Of a DNA stretch of 64,000 nt, positions 49,825-56,968 are shown in pieces. The notes beneath the pieces are model-generated. The model was given only the letters and a program-made list of their open reading frames with translations. It was not told where the DNA came from and made no database searches. The position numbers and the translations under genes were made by a program. Within the stretch, counting starts at the first letter, position 1. Every line of letters begins with the position of its first letter. Location: positions 1 to 64,000 of the forward strand of contig NZ_JAOQJD010000008.1 of the NCBI RefSeq assembly GCF_025566985.1, read 5' to 3'. The DNA is from Aedoeadaptatus acetigenes. Lineage in GTDB: Bacteria; Bacillota; Clostridia; Tissierellales; Peptoniphilaceae.

Positions 49825-52190
49825 CATCGCTATTGGATTCATTGAAAAACGGCCGCCTCTACTACGACGGCGCCTGCGGCACCTACTTGCAGCAACAGGG
49901 ATTGAAGGCCGGCGCCCTGCCGGAACTTCTGAATATCGACGCCCCCGAGGTGATCGTGGATATGCACCGGGCCTATTTAAAAAGCGGCGCGGACATTATT
50001 CTCACCAATACCTTCGGCGCCAACCGTTTTAAGTTTGCGGATTCCGACGTGTCGGTGGAAACGGTCGTGGCCGCCGCCGTGGCCAACGGGAAGGCTGCCG
50101 TGAAGGCCGAAGGCCACGGCTACGTGTCTTTGGACATCGGCCCCTTGGGAAAAATCTTGGCGCCTTTGGGGGATGTGGCCTTCGAGGATGCCTACGATTG
50201 TTTTAAGGAAATCGTCTTGGCCGGTGCCGAGGCCGGGGCGGATCTGATTACCATCGAAACCATGTCCGATACCTACGAAATTAAAGCGGCTCTTCTCGCC
50301 GCAAAAGAAAATTCGGATCTTCCCGTCTTCGTCACCGCTGCCTTTCAGGAAGACGGGCGCCTCTTAACGGGCTGCGACATGGACGCCTATGTGGAAATGA
50401 CTACGGCCTTAGGTGCCGACGCCATGGGCATGAACTGCTCCTTCGGCCCGGTGCAAACTCTGCCCCTTATGGAAAAAATGGCTTCCCTCGCCACGATCCC
50501 TCTGATCGTGAGCCCCAATGCGGGCCTGCCGAGTATCAAAGACGGAAAAACCACCTACGACATCGACGCCGATGCCTTTTCCGATTACATGATTCAATTT
50601 GCGGAGATGGGCGTGCGTGTGCTCGGCGGCTGCTGCGGCACCCTGCCCGCCTACATCGAAAAAACCGTGGAGAAAACCCGGGCCATTGACGTCATGGAGC
50701 CGAAGGGGCGCCCCCGGTCCGCCGTAAGCTCCTACACCCACGTGGTGGATTTCGACGAAAAGCCGGTGATGATCGGCGAGCGGCTCAATCCCACAGGAAA
50801 GAAATACCTCGGGCAAGCATTGAAGGATCGCCACACCTCGGCGGTATTGGCCATCGCCCTGGAAGAGGAAGAAGACGGCGCCCACGTCTTGGACGTGAAC
50901 GTGGGCGTGCCGGGCCTGGATGAATTGGCGGTGCTGCCCGAAATGATCCGCGCCCTGCAAGGGGTGTGCGACCTGCCTCTGGCCATCGACACCAGCAATC
51001 CCGTAGCCATGGAAGCCGCCGCCCGCATCTACAACGGCCGCCCCCTGTTGAATTCCGTGAGCGGCAAGCGCTCCACCATGGACGCCGTCTTTCCCATCGC
51101 GAAAAAATACGGCGGCCTGTGCGTAGCCCTTCTTTTAGACGACGAGGGCATTCCGAAAACCGTGGAAAAACGCATGGCCATCGTGGATGAAATCCTCGAA
51201 GAAGGCGCACGTTACGGACTGGGCCCTGAAGCTTTTCTCTTCGATCCTTTGGCCATGACCATCTCCAGCCAAAAAGGCGGGGCCGTCGTCGTTCTGGAGA
51301 CCTTGCGCCAACTAAAGGCTCGCGGACTCCACTCCACCTTGGGCGTGTCCAATATTTCCTTCGGCCTGCCCAATCGGGAGCTCATTAACAGCAATTTCTA
51401 TGCCATGTGCCTCGCCGCCGGGCTCAGCGGAGGGATCGTGAATCCCTCCTCTGCCCTCATGCAAAAGGCCTACAAATCCTCCATGGCCCTTTTAGGCTGC
51501 GATCCGGATTTCAGCGAATTTATCGCCGCCTTTACGGAAGAAGAAAAAACCTCAGCCCATACCGGCGACCGGGATCTATCCTACGCCATCGAAAAGGGCC
51601 TGAGCAAAGACGCCAAAGACATGACTGTGGCCCTTCTTTCCGATCACAGCCCCATCGATATTATTAACGGCTACCTGGTGCCCTCCCTGGACAAAGTGGG
51701 CCGGGGCTTCGAGGAAAAGACCCTCTTCCTTCCCCAGCTTCTTCGCGCCGCCGATGCCGCCGCCGCGGCCTTTACGGTGATCCGCGCCAAAATGGATGAA
51801 GAGGGCAATGTTGCCGAAAACAAAGGCCGCATACTCGTGGCCACGGTGAAAGGCGATATCCACGACATCGGAAAAAATATCGTGAAGGCCCTCTTGGAAA
51901 ATTACGGCTTCGATATTTTGGATCTTGGAAAAGACGTGTCTCCGGAAAAAATCGTCGAGGCCGTGAAAGAAGAGCACATTCCCCTGGTTGGCCTCTCCGC
52001 CCTTATGACTACCACGGTGCCCTTTATGGAAGAGACCATTGGCCTCCTGAAAAAAGAAGCCCCCAAGACGAAGGTCATGGTCGGCGGCGCCGTCTTAACG
52101 AAAGACTACGCTGAAGAAATCGGCGCCCACGCTTACTGCAAAGACGCCATGGCATCCGTGCGCTATGCGGAATCCTTCTTCGAAAAGTAA
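49821..52190 (+). CDS. metH: Cobalamin-dependent methionine synthase, lacking the reactivation domain
   Basis: A 789-residue enzyme transferring the methyl of methyl-THF to homocysteine. Residues 1-290 are the homocysteine barrel with zinc cysteines in GMNCSFGP and LGGCCGTLP. Residues about 310-560 are the pterin-binding barrel (MIGERLNPTGKK; LDVNVGVPG). Residues about 590-789 are the cobalamin cap and Rossmann domain with the histidine ligand motif VKGDIHDIGKNIV. The fourth domain of E. coli MetH is absent and is provided by the gene just upstream. ATG 49821 has GGAGG. Two terminators follow. Confidence 0.94.
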   Translation: MTSLLDSLKNGRLYYDGACGTYLQQQGLKAGALPELLNIDAPEVIVDMHRAYLKSGADIILTNTFGANRFKFADSDVSVETVVAAAVANGKAAVKAEGHGYVSLDIGPLGKILAPLGDVAFEDAYDCFKEIVLAGAEAGADLITIETMSDTYEIKAALLAAKENSDLPVFVTAAFQEDGRLLTGCDMDAYVEMTTALGADAMGMNCSFGPVQTLPLMEKMASLATIPLIVSPNAGLPSIKDGKTTYDIDADAFSDYMIQFAEMGVRVLGGCCGTLPAYIEKTVEKTRAIDVMEPKGRPRSAVSSYTHVVDFDEKPVMIGERLNPTGKKYLGQALKDRHTSAVLAIALEEEEDGAHVLDVNVGVPGLDELAVLPEMIRALQGVCDLPLAIDTSNPVAMEAAARIYNGRPLLNSVSGKRSTMDAVFPIAKKYGGLCVALLLDDEGIPKTVEKRMAIVDEILEEGARYGLGPEAFLFDPLAMTISSQKGGAVVVLETLRQLKARGLHSTLGVSNISFGLPNRELINSNFYAMCLAAGLSGGIVNPSSALMQKAYKSSMALLGCDPDFSEFIAAFTEEEKTSAHTGDRDLSYAIEKGLSKDAKDMTVALLSDHSPIDIINGYLVPSLDKVGRGFEEKTLFLPQLLRAADAAAAAFTVIRAKMDEEGNVAENKGRILVATVKGDIHDIGKNIVKALLENYGFDILDLGKDVSPEKIVEAVKEEHIPLVGLSALMTTTVPFMEETIGLLKKEAPKTKVMVGGAVLTKDYAEEIGAHAYCKDAMASVRYAESFFEK

Positions 52191-52198
52191 ATCATGGC

Positions 52199-52275
52199 CA
52201 AAAAAAGCGAGCCGATGCTCGCTTCAGCGTGATGCTAAGGAAGGGAGAATCACCCGATTCACCCTTCCTTTTTTG
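52199..52275 (+). terminator. Tandem terminators after metH
   Basis: First hairpin AAGCGAGC-CGAT-GCTCGCTT at 52206-52225. Second hairpin AGGAAGGG-x-GAATC-ACCC-GATTC-x-CCCTTCCT followed by TTTTTTG, ending near 52275. The second has the classical form. Confidence 0.85.
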
Positions 52276-52473
52276 TGTCTTCAAACCTCTTTAAGCTCTA
52301 AGTAGTAAACTATTAAAAACCGCCGGTCGACTCCACGCCATAAAAAAGGGACGTTTTCGATTTGTTTGCAATCCGAAATAGATGGGCTCGTCTTTTTTTA
52401 ATAAGAAGCTCCTTCAAAAAAAATTGTCAGAACGCCGACTCTCAACACGAATATACTAGTGAAAGGAGGAAAT
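52276..52473 (+). other. Intergenic region before the sigma factor gene
   Basis: About 200 bp without a gene. TTGTCA (52424-52429) and TATACT (52452-52457) lie 22 bp apart, too far for a standard sigma-A promoter, so the promoter could be for an ECF sigma factor (autoregulation) or lie elsewhere. GAAAGGAGG before 52474 is the ribosome site. Confidence 0.3.
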
Positions 52474-52989
52474 ATGGAGAATAAAGAATTGATACAAAGG
52501 CTGAAGAACAGAGATGAAGACGCTTTATACGTCGTGATCGAAGTCTATGGAAAAGTATTAAAAGGCGTTATTTCAAAAACACTTTGGAAATACCCAAGCC
52601 TTTGGGATGAGGCGATGAATGATTCTCTTTTAAGTATCTGGCAAAATATCGACTATTTTGATCCGAAGCGGTCTTCTTTTAAAAATTGGTGTGCTGCGGT
52701 TTCAAAATACAAAGCCATCGATTTGCTCCGAAGAGAAAGTAAATTTGAGGCTATTCTTCTCGACGAAAATTCCGCGTCAAAAGATTCCGACGTCCATTCC
52801 AATTTAGAAATAGAAGAAGCTCTATCCGCCTTAAACGATGAGGATAGAAAACTCTTTGAAAATATTTTTATTCGTGGACTTTCCTATGGCGAGGCGGCAT
52901 CGGAACAACATATTTCTACGGAAAATGCCTATCAAAAGGTCAGCAGGGCAAGGAAGCTTTTAAAAAGATGGAGAGGTGAAAATGTATGA
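52474..52989 (+). CDS. RNA polymerase sigma factor, ECF type
   Basis: A 171-residue sigma-70 family protein with regions 2 and 4 only. Region 2 is around residues 10-85 (DEDALYVVIEVYGKVLKG; FDPKRSSFKNWCAAVSKYKA, AIDLLRRE) and region 4 around 110-168 (LNDEDRKLFENIFIRGLSYG, then NAYQKVSRARKLLKR). It directs RNA polymerase to a small set of stress or envelope genes. ATG 52474 follows AAAGGAGG; the GTG at 52459 precedes that site. It overlaps the DUF4179 gene by 4 bp, a standard sigma/anti-sigma layout. Confidence 0.88.
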   Translation: MENKELIQRLKNRDEDALYVVIEVYGKVLKGVISKTLWKYPSLWDEAMNDSLLSIWQNIDYFDPKRSSFKNWCAAVSKYKAIDLLRRESKFEAILLDENSASKDSDVHSNLEIEEALSALNDEDRKLFENIFIRGLSYGEAASEQHISTENAYQKVSRARKLLKRWRGENV

Positions 52990-54032
52990 AAGATAATCTT
53001 TACGATCGATTGAACGATATGAAAATAGAATACGAAGAGGTTCCTCTCAAAGATTTTGAAAGAGAAAATCTCAAAAAGGTGGTGAAGAAATTGAAACACA
53101 ACAACAAGAGGCAACTTTTCGTCAGAAAAACAGGAGCGATCACGGCCATATTGCTATTGGCCTTTGGCGTTACGAACTATGCATCTGGCGGCTATGTTTT
53201 GGCAAAGACGAGAGAGATCACGGACAACATCACACTGAGTTTGTCGAGCGCAATGGGCCTATCAGCCGATGTAGACAAGTATAGCGTCAAATTACATGAA
53301 CCCTTCGAAATCGACGGCAAAAATTATGTTTTGGATACCATCACGACAGAGGACAATAACCTCTACGCCGTGCTTTTGAGCTTCAATGGTCCAGGTGAAA
53401 AGCTGTCGGAGGGTGCCAACTTAACGGAACTTAAAGTAAACGGTAAAAGAGTCGGCGTCCTCGGCTCAAGCGGCCAGCAAGGAAATTTGCCGGGCAAGCC
53501 CAATGTAACCGCCACCTCTTTAAAGTATTGCTTGGAAAGTCCCCTACCGAAGGAAGGCACGGCACAGCTGGAGTTTATCTTTGACACGCTTTTAGGCAAC
53601 AGCAAAAAAATTTCCATTGCTACCAATGTGGATATGGCGAAGATGAAAATGGATAAAAGGATCATCTCAAATGATTTTGCCGTGCCGAATTCAAACAGAA
53701 TTATGATTAAAGAATTTGCCATGAGCCCGGCTTCACAAAAAATGATTCTCACCTATCCATCATCGGCAAAGGACAGTATTTTTTCGGTAAAGGCGAGAGA
53801 TTCCATAGGTCGCTTAGTTCATTTCGAAACGCTCGAAGCAGATGAAAACACGGCGACTCTCTACTTCTCGCCGGTTACCAGCGAAGTCACCGCCGACGAA
53901 TTGTTAAACGACATCACATCATTGAAGTGTCAATTATATAAAGCGGAACTTCCCAACCGTAGCGGGAAAGAATCCAATAAGGAGGAAGCGATAGGCGACG
54001 AATTTATCTTTGATTTGTCTGCAAGCAAATGA
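52986..54032 (+). CDS. DUF4179 protein, probable anti-sigma factor
   Basis: A 348-residue single-pass membrane protein. The cytoplasmic N-terminus (residues 1-45) would bind the sigma factor encoded upstream; one membrane helix follows (TGAITAILLLAFGVTNYASG), and an extracellular part of about 280 residues has a beta-rich DUF4179-type region (AMGLSADVDKYSVKLHEPFE; LDTITTEDNNLYAVLLSFNG). Release of the sigma factor is expected on an envelope signal. Coupled by a 4-bp overlap. No zinc-binding anti-sigma motif (HxxxCxxC) is seen, which fits the DUF4179 group. Confidence 0.8.
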   Translation: MKDNLYDRLNDMKIEYEEVPLKDFERENLKKVVKKLKHNNKRQLFVRKTGAITAILLLAFGVTNYASGGYVLAKTREITDNITLSLSSAMGLSADVDKYSVKLHEPFEIDGKNYVLDTITTEDNNLYAVLLSFNGPGEKLSEGANLTELKVNGKRVGVLGSSGQQGNLPGKPNVTATSLKYCLESPLPKEGTAQLEFIFDTLLGNSKKISIATNVDMAKMKMDKRIISNDFAVPNSNRIMIKEFAMSPASQKMILTYPSSAKDSIFSVKARDSIGRLVHFETLEADENTATLYFSPVTSEVTADELLNDITSLKCQLYKAELPNRSGKESNKEEAIGDEFIFDLSASK

Positions 54033-54110
54033 ATCGCACTTTTTCCGTAAGATTGACGTCCTTGAAAATATAGAATAAATCACATCAGCGATCAAGAGCC
54101 TTTTTATATG

Positions 54111-54146
54111 AAAATGCCGAAGCCCCTTTGGACTTCGGCATTTTTC
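54111..54146 (+). terminator. Terminator after the sigma/anti-sigma operon
   Basis: AAAATGCCGAAG-CCCCTTTGGA-CTTCGGCATTTTT, 12-bp stem with T-run. A further plus-strand hairpin AAGCGAGC...GCTCGCTTTTTG lies at 54212-54235. Confidence 0.85.
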
Positions 54147-54238
54147 ATACAGGAACGCACATAAGAAGATAAACACCTAATGATGTTGATCGCTTGTCTT
54201 GCGTCCAAAGCGAGCCTGCGCGCTCGCTTTTTGCTTGT

Positions 54239-54544
54239 TTATTCTTCTAAGAATTTCTCCGGATGCTTGCTGATCACGGCATCTTCGATTTCGACGATGC
54301 GGTATTCCACCACATCAGCCAAAGTCAGCGGGTCGCTTTCAAATTCCGAAAGCACGTCGTCTAAATGGCCGCCCCTTGCAAAGCCGAGAAGGCCATGGGC
54401 CTTATCGCCGAACATGAGGAAATCCCCTCGGTCCATGCCCGCCTGAATAAAAGCGTCGAATTCCGCCTTCAAATCCTTGTTTTCGTCGTCGTACAGTGAA
54501 AAGCTGAAGGTCTTGAACTTGCCTTCGATGAGATAATACTTCAT
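54239..54544 (-). CDS. YciI-family protein
   Basis: A 101-residue protein of the YciI-like dimeric alpha/beta barrel type: begins MKYYLIEGKFK, then DRGDFLMFGDKAHGLLGFA and ESDPLTLADVVEYRIVEIED, matching the D-P-x-x-x-A-x-x-x-x-y-r-i/v pattern. Family members have a catalytic-looking His-Asp pair, but their reactions are mostly unknown. It overlaps the decarboxylase by 4 bp as the third gene of the radical SAM / decarboxylase / YciI operon, so a role in handling a decarboxylase substrate or product is possible but unproven. Confidence 0.75.
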   Translation of the reverse strand: MKYYLIEGKFKTFSFSLYDDENKDLKAEFDAFIQAGMDRGDFLMFGDKAHGLLGFARGGHLDDVLSEFESDPLTLADVVEYRIVEIEDAVISKHPEKFLEE

Positions 54545-55884
54545 AATGCCTCCTTAATGACCGTGATTTTTCCGCCTTCAAAGCCCGGGATGTCTTTTCT
54601 CCCTTTAATCGCCTGAATCACTTCCTCCGTGATCCGCTCGCCATAGATTACGACGGGAATGCCCGGCGGATAGGGCGTGATGTTTTGTGCCGCCACGCGG
54701 CCTTTCGCCTCGTCAGTGGATACGATTTCCGTCTCCGTAAAAAAAGCTTCCCTGGGCCGAAAGACCGCCTCCGTTTCGGGATATATACCCTTTTCGAAGC
54801 CGCTTCCCTCTTCTTTTTTCGGAAGGGAGTGAATGGCGCGAATCAATCGGTCCACATCCTCGTCCTCGTGATAGGGAGACAAAATCGCCAGGGCGTAATA
54901 CCCGTCGCCCATTTCCAGGTAAACACCTTCCTCCGCCAAGAGAGACACCACGTCGTCGCCGCGGTATCCGGGCAGATGAAAGAGAAATTTCATGGGATCC
55001 TCGCAGGCCATAAAAGGCCCCCGCGCCTTTACGACGGTGAGCTGCGGCAGGTTTCTCTCAATCCGCGCCCGATGGCGTAGGAGCTTCTCCCAATCCAAAT
55101 CCTTCCCCGCCGCCACGGCGTATTCCGAAGACAACATAAGCAAATAAGAAGGTGAGGTGGAGAGAAAGAGGCCCATGCCCTTTAAAAGCTTCTTCTCGTC
55201 CACGTGCCCATTTATGTGCAGAAGCGCCGCCCCGGTCAGGGCCGCCATGGTCTTGTGCAGGGACTGCACCGTGTAGTCGGCGAAATTGACGGCGCTGAAA
55301 TCCGCTAAGGGCGTAAAGGCCCAGTGGGAGCCGTGGGCCTCGTCCACGATGAGGATCTTGTTCCGGGCATGGACGATGTCTGCGATTTCTTTCAGCTTCA
55401 GACCGCCGCCGAAGTAATCGGGGCTCGTCAAAAACACGGCGGCAATGGACGGGTCTTCGTCCAGGGCCCTCTCCACATCTGCGGGATCCACGCCGGAAAA
55501 CAGACCCGTGGACTCGTCCACATTTGCCGGCAAATAAGAAAGGTGAAGATCCAAGGTCACCGCCCCGTGAAAGAGGGACTGGTGGGAATTGCGCTGAATT
55601 AAAATCTTCTCCCCGGGCTTTAACGCGAGATAAAGGGCCAGCTTGATTCCCGTGGTGGATCCCGCGGGGACGATGACGCTTTTCTTCACGCCGTAAGCCG
55701 CGGCGATTTCCGCCTGAGCCTCGGCAATGGCCTCCGTGGGATTTAAAAGATTGTCCGCCCCGGTGACCTCCGTCCAATCGTCCTTAAAATTAAAATCAAA
55801 AGCCACCCGGCCCCTGTGCCCCGGCATGGCGAAATTCGCCCCGCCGCGAAGGCCTTTTACAGCTTCATACAAAGGCCTTTTCAT
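54541..55884 (-). CDS. Orn/Lys/Arg decarboxylase-family PLP enzyme
   Basis: A 447-residue fold-type I PLP enzyme of the SpeA/Cad group. The PLP lysine is in SLHKTMAAL, the aspartate binding the cofactor ring is in LIVDEAHGSHWAF, and the phosphate region is IVPAGSTTGIKLAL. It lacks the N-terminal wing domain of E. coli CadA/SpeC-type enzymes and so matches the short Gram-positive form (arginine or lysine decarboxylase). Substrate cannot be assigned. The open frame runs 149 codons further upstream, but that part is antisense-free overlap with the radical SAM gene; ATG 55884 overlaps its stop (TAATG). Confidence 0.85.
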   Translation of the reverse strand: MKRPLYEAVKGLRGGANFAMPGHRGRVAFDFNFKDDWTEVTGADNLLNPTEAIAEAQAEIAAAYGVKKSVIVPAGSTTGIKLALYLALKPGEKILIQRNSHQSLFHGAVTLDLHLSYLPANVDESTGLFSGVDPADVERALDEDPSIAAVFLTSPDYFGGGLKLKEIADIVHARNKILIVDEAHGSHWAFTPLADFSAVNFADYTVQSLHKTMAALTGAALLHINGHVDEKKLLKGMGLFLSTSPSYLLMLSSEYAVAAGKDLDWEKLLRHRARIERNLPQLTVVKARGPFMACEDPMKFLFHLPGYRGDDVVSLLAEEGVYLEMGDGYYALAILSPYHEDEDVDRLIRAIHSLPKKEEGSGFEKGIYPETEAVFRPREAFFTETEIVSTDEAKGRVAAQNITPYPPGIPVVIYGERITEEVIQAIKGRKDIPGFEGGKITVIKEAL

Positions 55885-56762
55885 TAATAACCGTAGCGTT
55901 GCAACCGCGCGTTTTTCTGTTCTTCCGTCATGCTGTCGTAGACCGCCCGAAGCTTTCTCAGCATCTCTTCTTTTTCCGAGAAGCGGCCGATGACCGGCGC
56001 CGTATTGTAGGCGTGAACGCCGAAAAACAGTGCTCGCGGGTTGAGGTCCAAATGTTCTAAAAGGTGGATTTCCTCGAGAAGAATGTCCCCTTCCGTCAGA
56101 GGCACGAAATCCCCTCGCGCCACTTCTTCCGCAAGCTCCGTGCCCGCGTGGACCGAGGTAGTCAGGGGCGAGACACTCAAGGGCCGATGCTTGTTTAAAA
56201 GCGCCGCCGTTTCCTCGGCGTGGGCAAAGCTGTCTTCCTTGCCGGCGATGCCGGACATGACCATGCAGATCCAGTCGATGCCCGCTTCTTCCAACTTGGC
56301 CAGTTCGCGGTACTCGTCTTCCTGGGTGCAACCTTTTTTAATGCGCTTTAATGTGGGATCGTGGGCCGTTTCGATGCCGATGTACAATTGATTGTACCCG
56401 GCCTTTCTCAGCCGCTTCAAATCTTCCACAGTTTTGTTTTTGATGTCGAAAATCGACGCGTAGCAGGTAATGGTCTCGATATTGGGCAGGTACTCGTAAA
56501 TCCAATCGGCGATTTCCAGAAGGTAGTCCGTGTCCAAAATAAAGGGATCGCCGTTTAAGAGAAAGATGCGGTCCAGGCGATCGGCATAAGGCGAAAGCTC
56601 TTGAAGATCCGCAATTACCTGCTCCTTCGGCGCCTTTCTGAAACTCACGTCCTTATACATGGCACAGTAGGTGCATTCGTTATGGGAACAGCCCACCGTC
56701 ACTTCCAATAGGGGGCTGTATGCCTCTCTCGGCGGGCGAAATGTCTGTCCTGTGTAGTGCAT
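55884..56762 (-). CDS. Radical SAM protein
   Basis: A 292-residue radical SAM enzyme. The iron-sulfur cluster motif is C-x4-C-x2-C (CSHNECTYCAMYK), followed by the barrel: LNGDPFILDTDYLLEIADWI and IGIETAHDPTLKRIKKG. This resembles Elp3/HemN-like radical SAM proteins of unknown substrate that occur widely in anaerobes. ATG 56762 has GGAAG upstream; the longer frame to 56801 has no ribosome site. It heads the operon with the PLP decarboxylase and the YciI protein. Confidence 0.82.
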   Translation of the reverse strand: MHYTGQTFRPPREAYSPLLEVTVGCSHNECTYCAMYKDVSFRKAPKEQVIADLQELSPYADRLDRIFLLNGDPFILDTDYLLEIADWIYEYLPNIETITCYASIFDIKNKTVEDLKRLRKAGYNQLYIGIETAHDPTLKRIKKGCTQEDEYRELAKLEEAGIDWICMVMSGIAGKEDSFAHAEETAALLNKHRPLSVSPLTTSVHAGTELAEEVARGDFVPLTEGDILLEEIHLLEHLDLNPRALFFGVHAYNTAPVIGRFSEKEEMLRKLRAVYDSMTEEQKNARLQRYGY

Positions 56763-56901
56763 AATATCTTCCTTTCCCTTTCTACAATTCTGTGTTTCCA
56801 TTCACTATATCATGAAAGCCCATTGACTAAAACAAAAAAGCGGCCCGAGCGGCTCACTAAATGCAAATCTTATAAGAGCCAGTGTAGGGAATCCTTAGAT
56901 G

Positions 56902-56949
56902 GCAAGAGAAAAGGCTATGAACTTGAATGCTCATAGCCTTTTCTCTTGC
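56902..56949. terminator. Perfect 19-bp inverted repeat terminator at the island edge
   Basis: GCAAGAGAAAAGGCTATGA (56902-56920) pairs perfectly with TCATAGCCTTTTCTCTTGC (56931-56949) around a 10-nt loop. It lies 20 bp past the stop of the ABC permease at 56969 and marks the boundary between AT-rich and normal DNA. Confidence 0.75.
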
Positions 56950-56968
56950 TAACACAACATGAATGATT

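Noticed and set aside
55885..56331. N-terminal extension of the decarboxylase frame
   Set aside because: These 149 codons overlap the radical SAM gene in another frame and are low-quality arginine/glycine-rich sequence; ATG 55884 has the coupled TAATG start.
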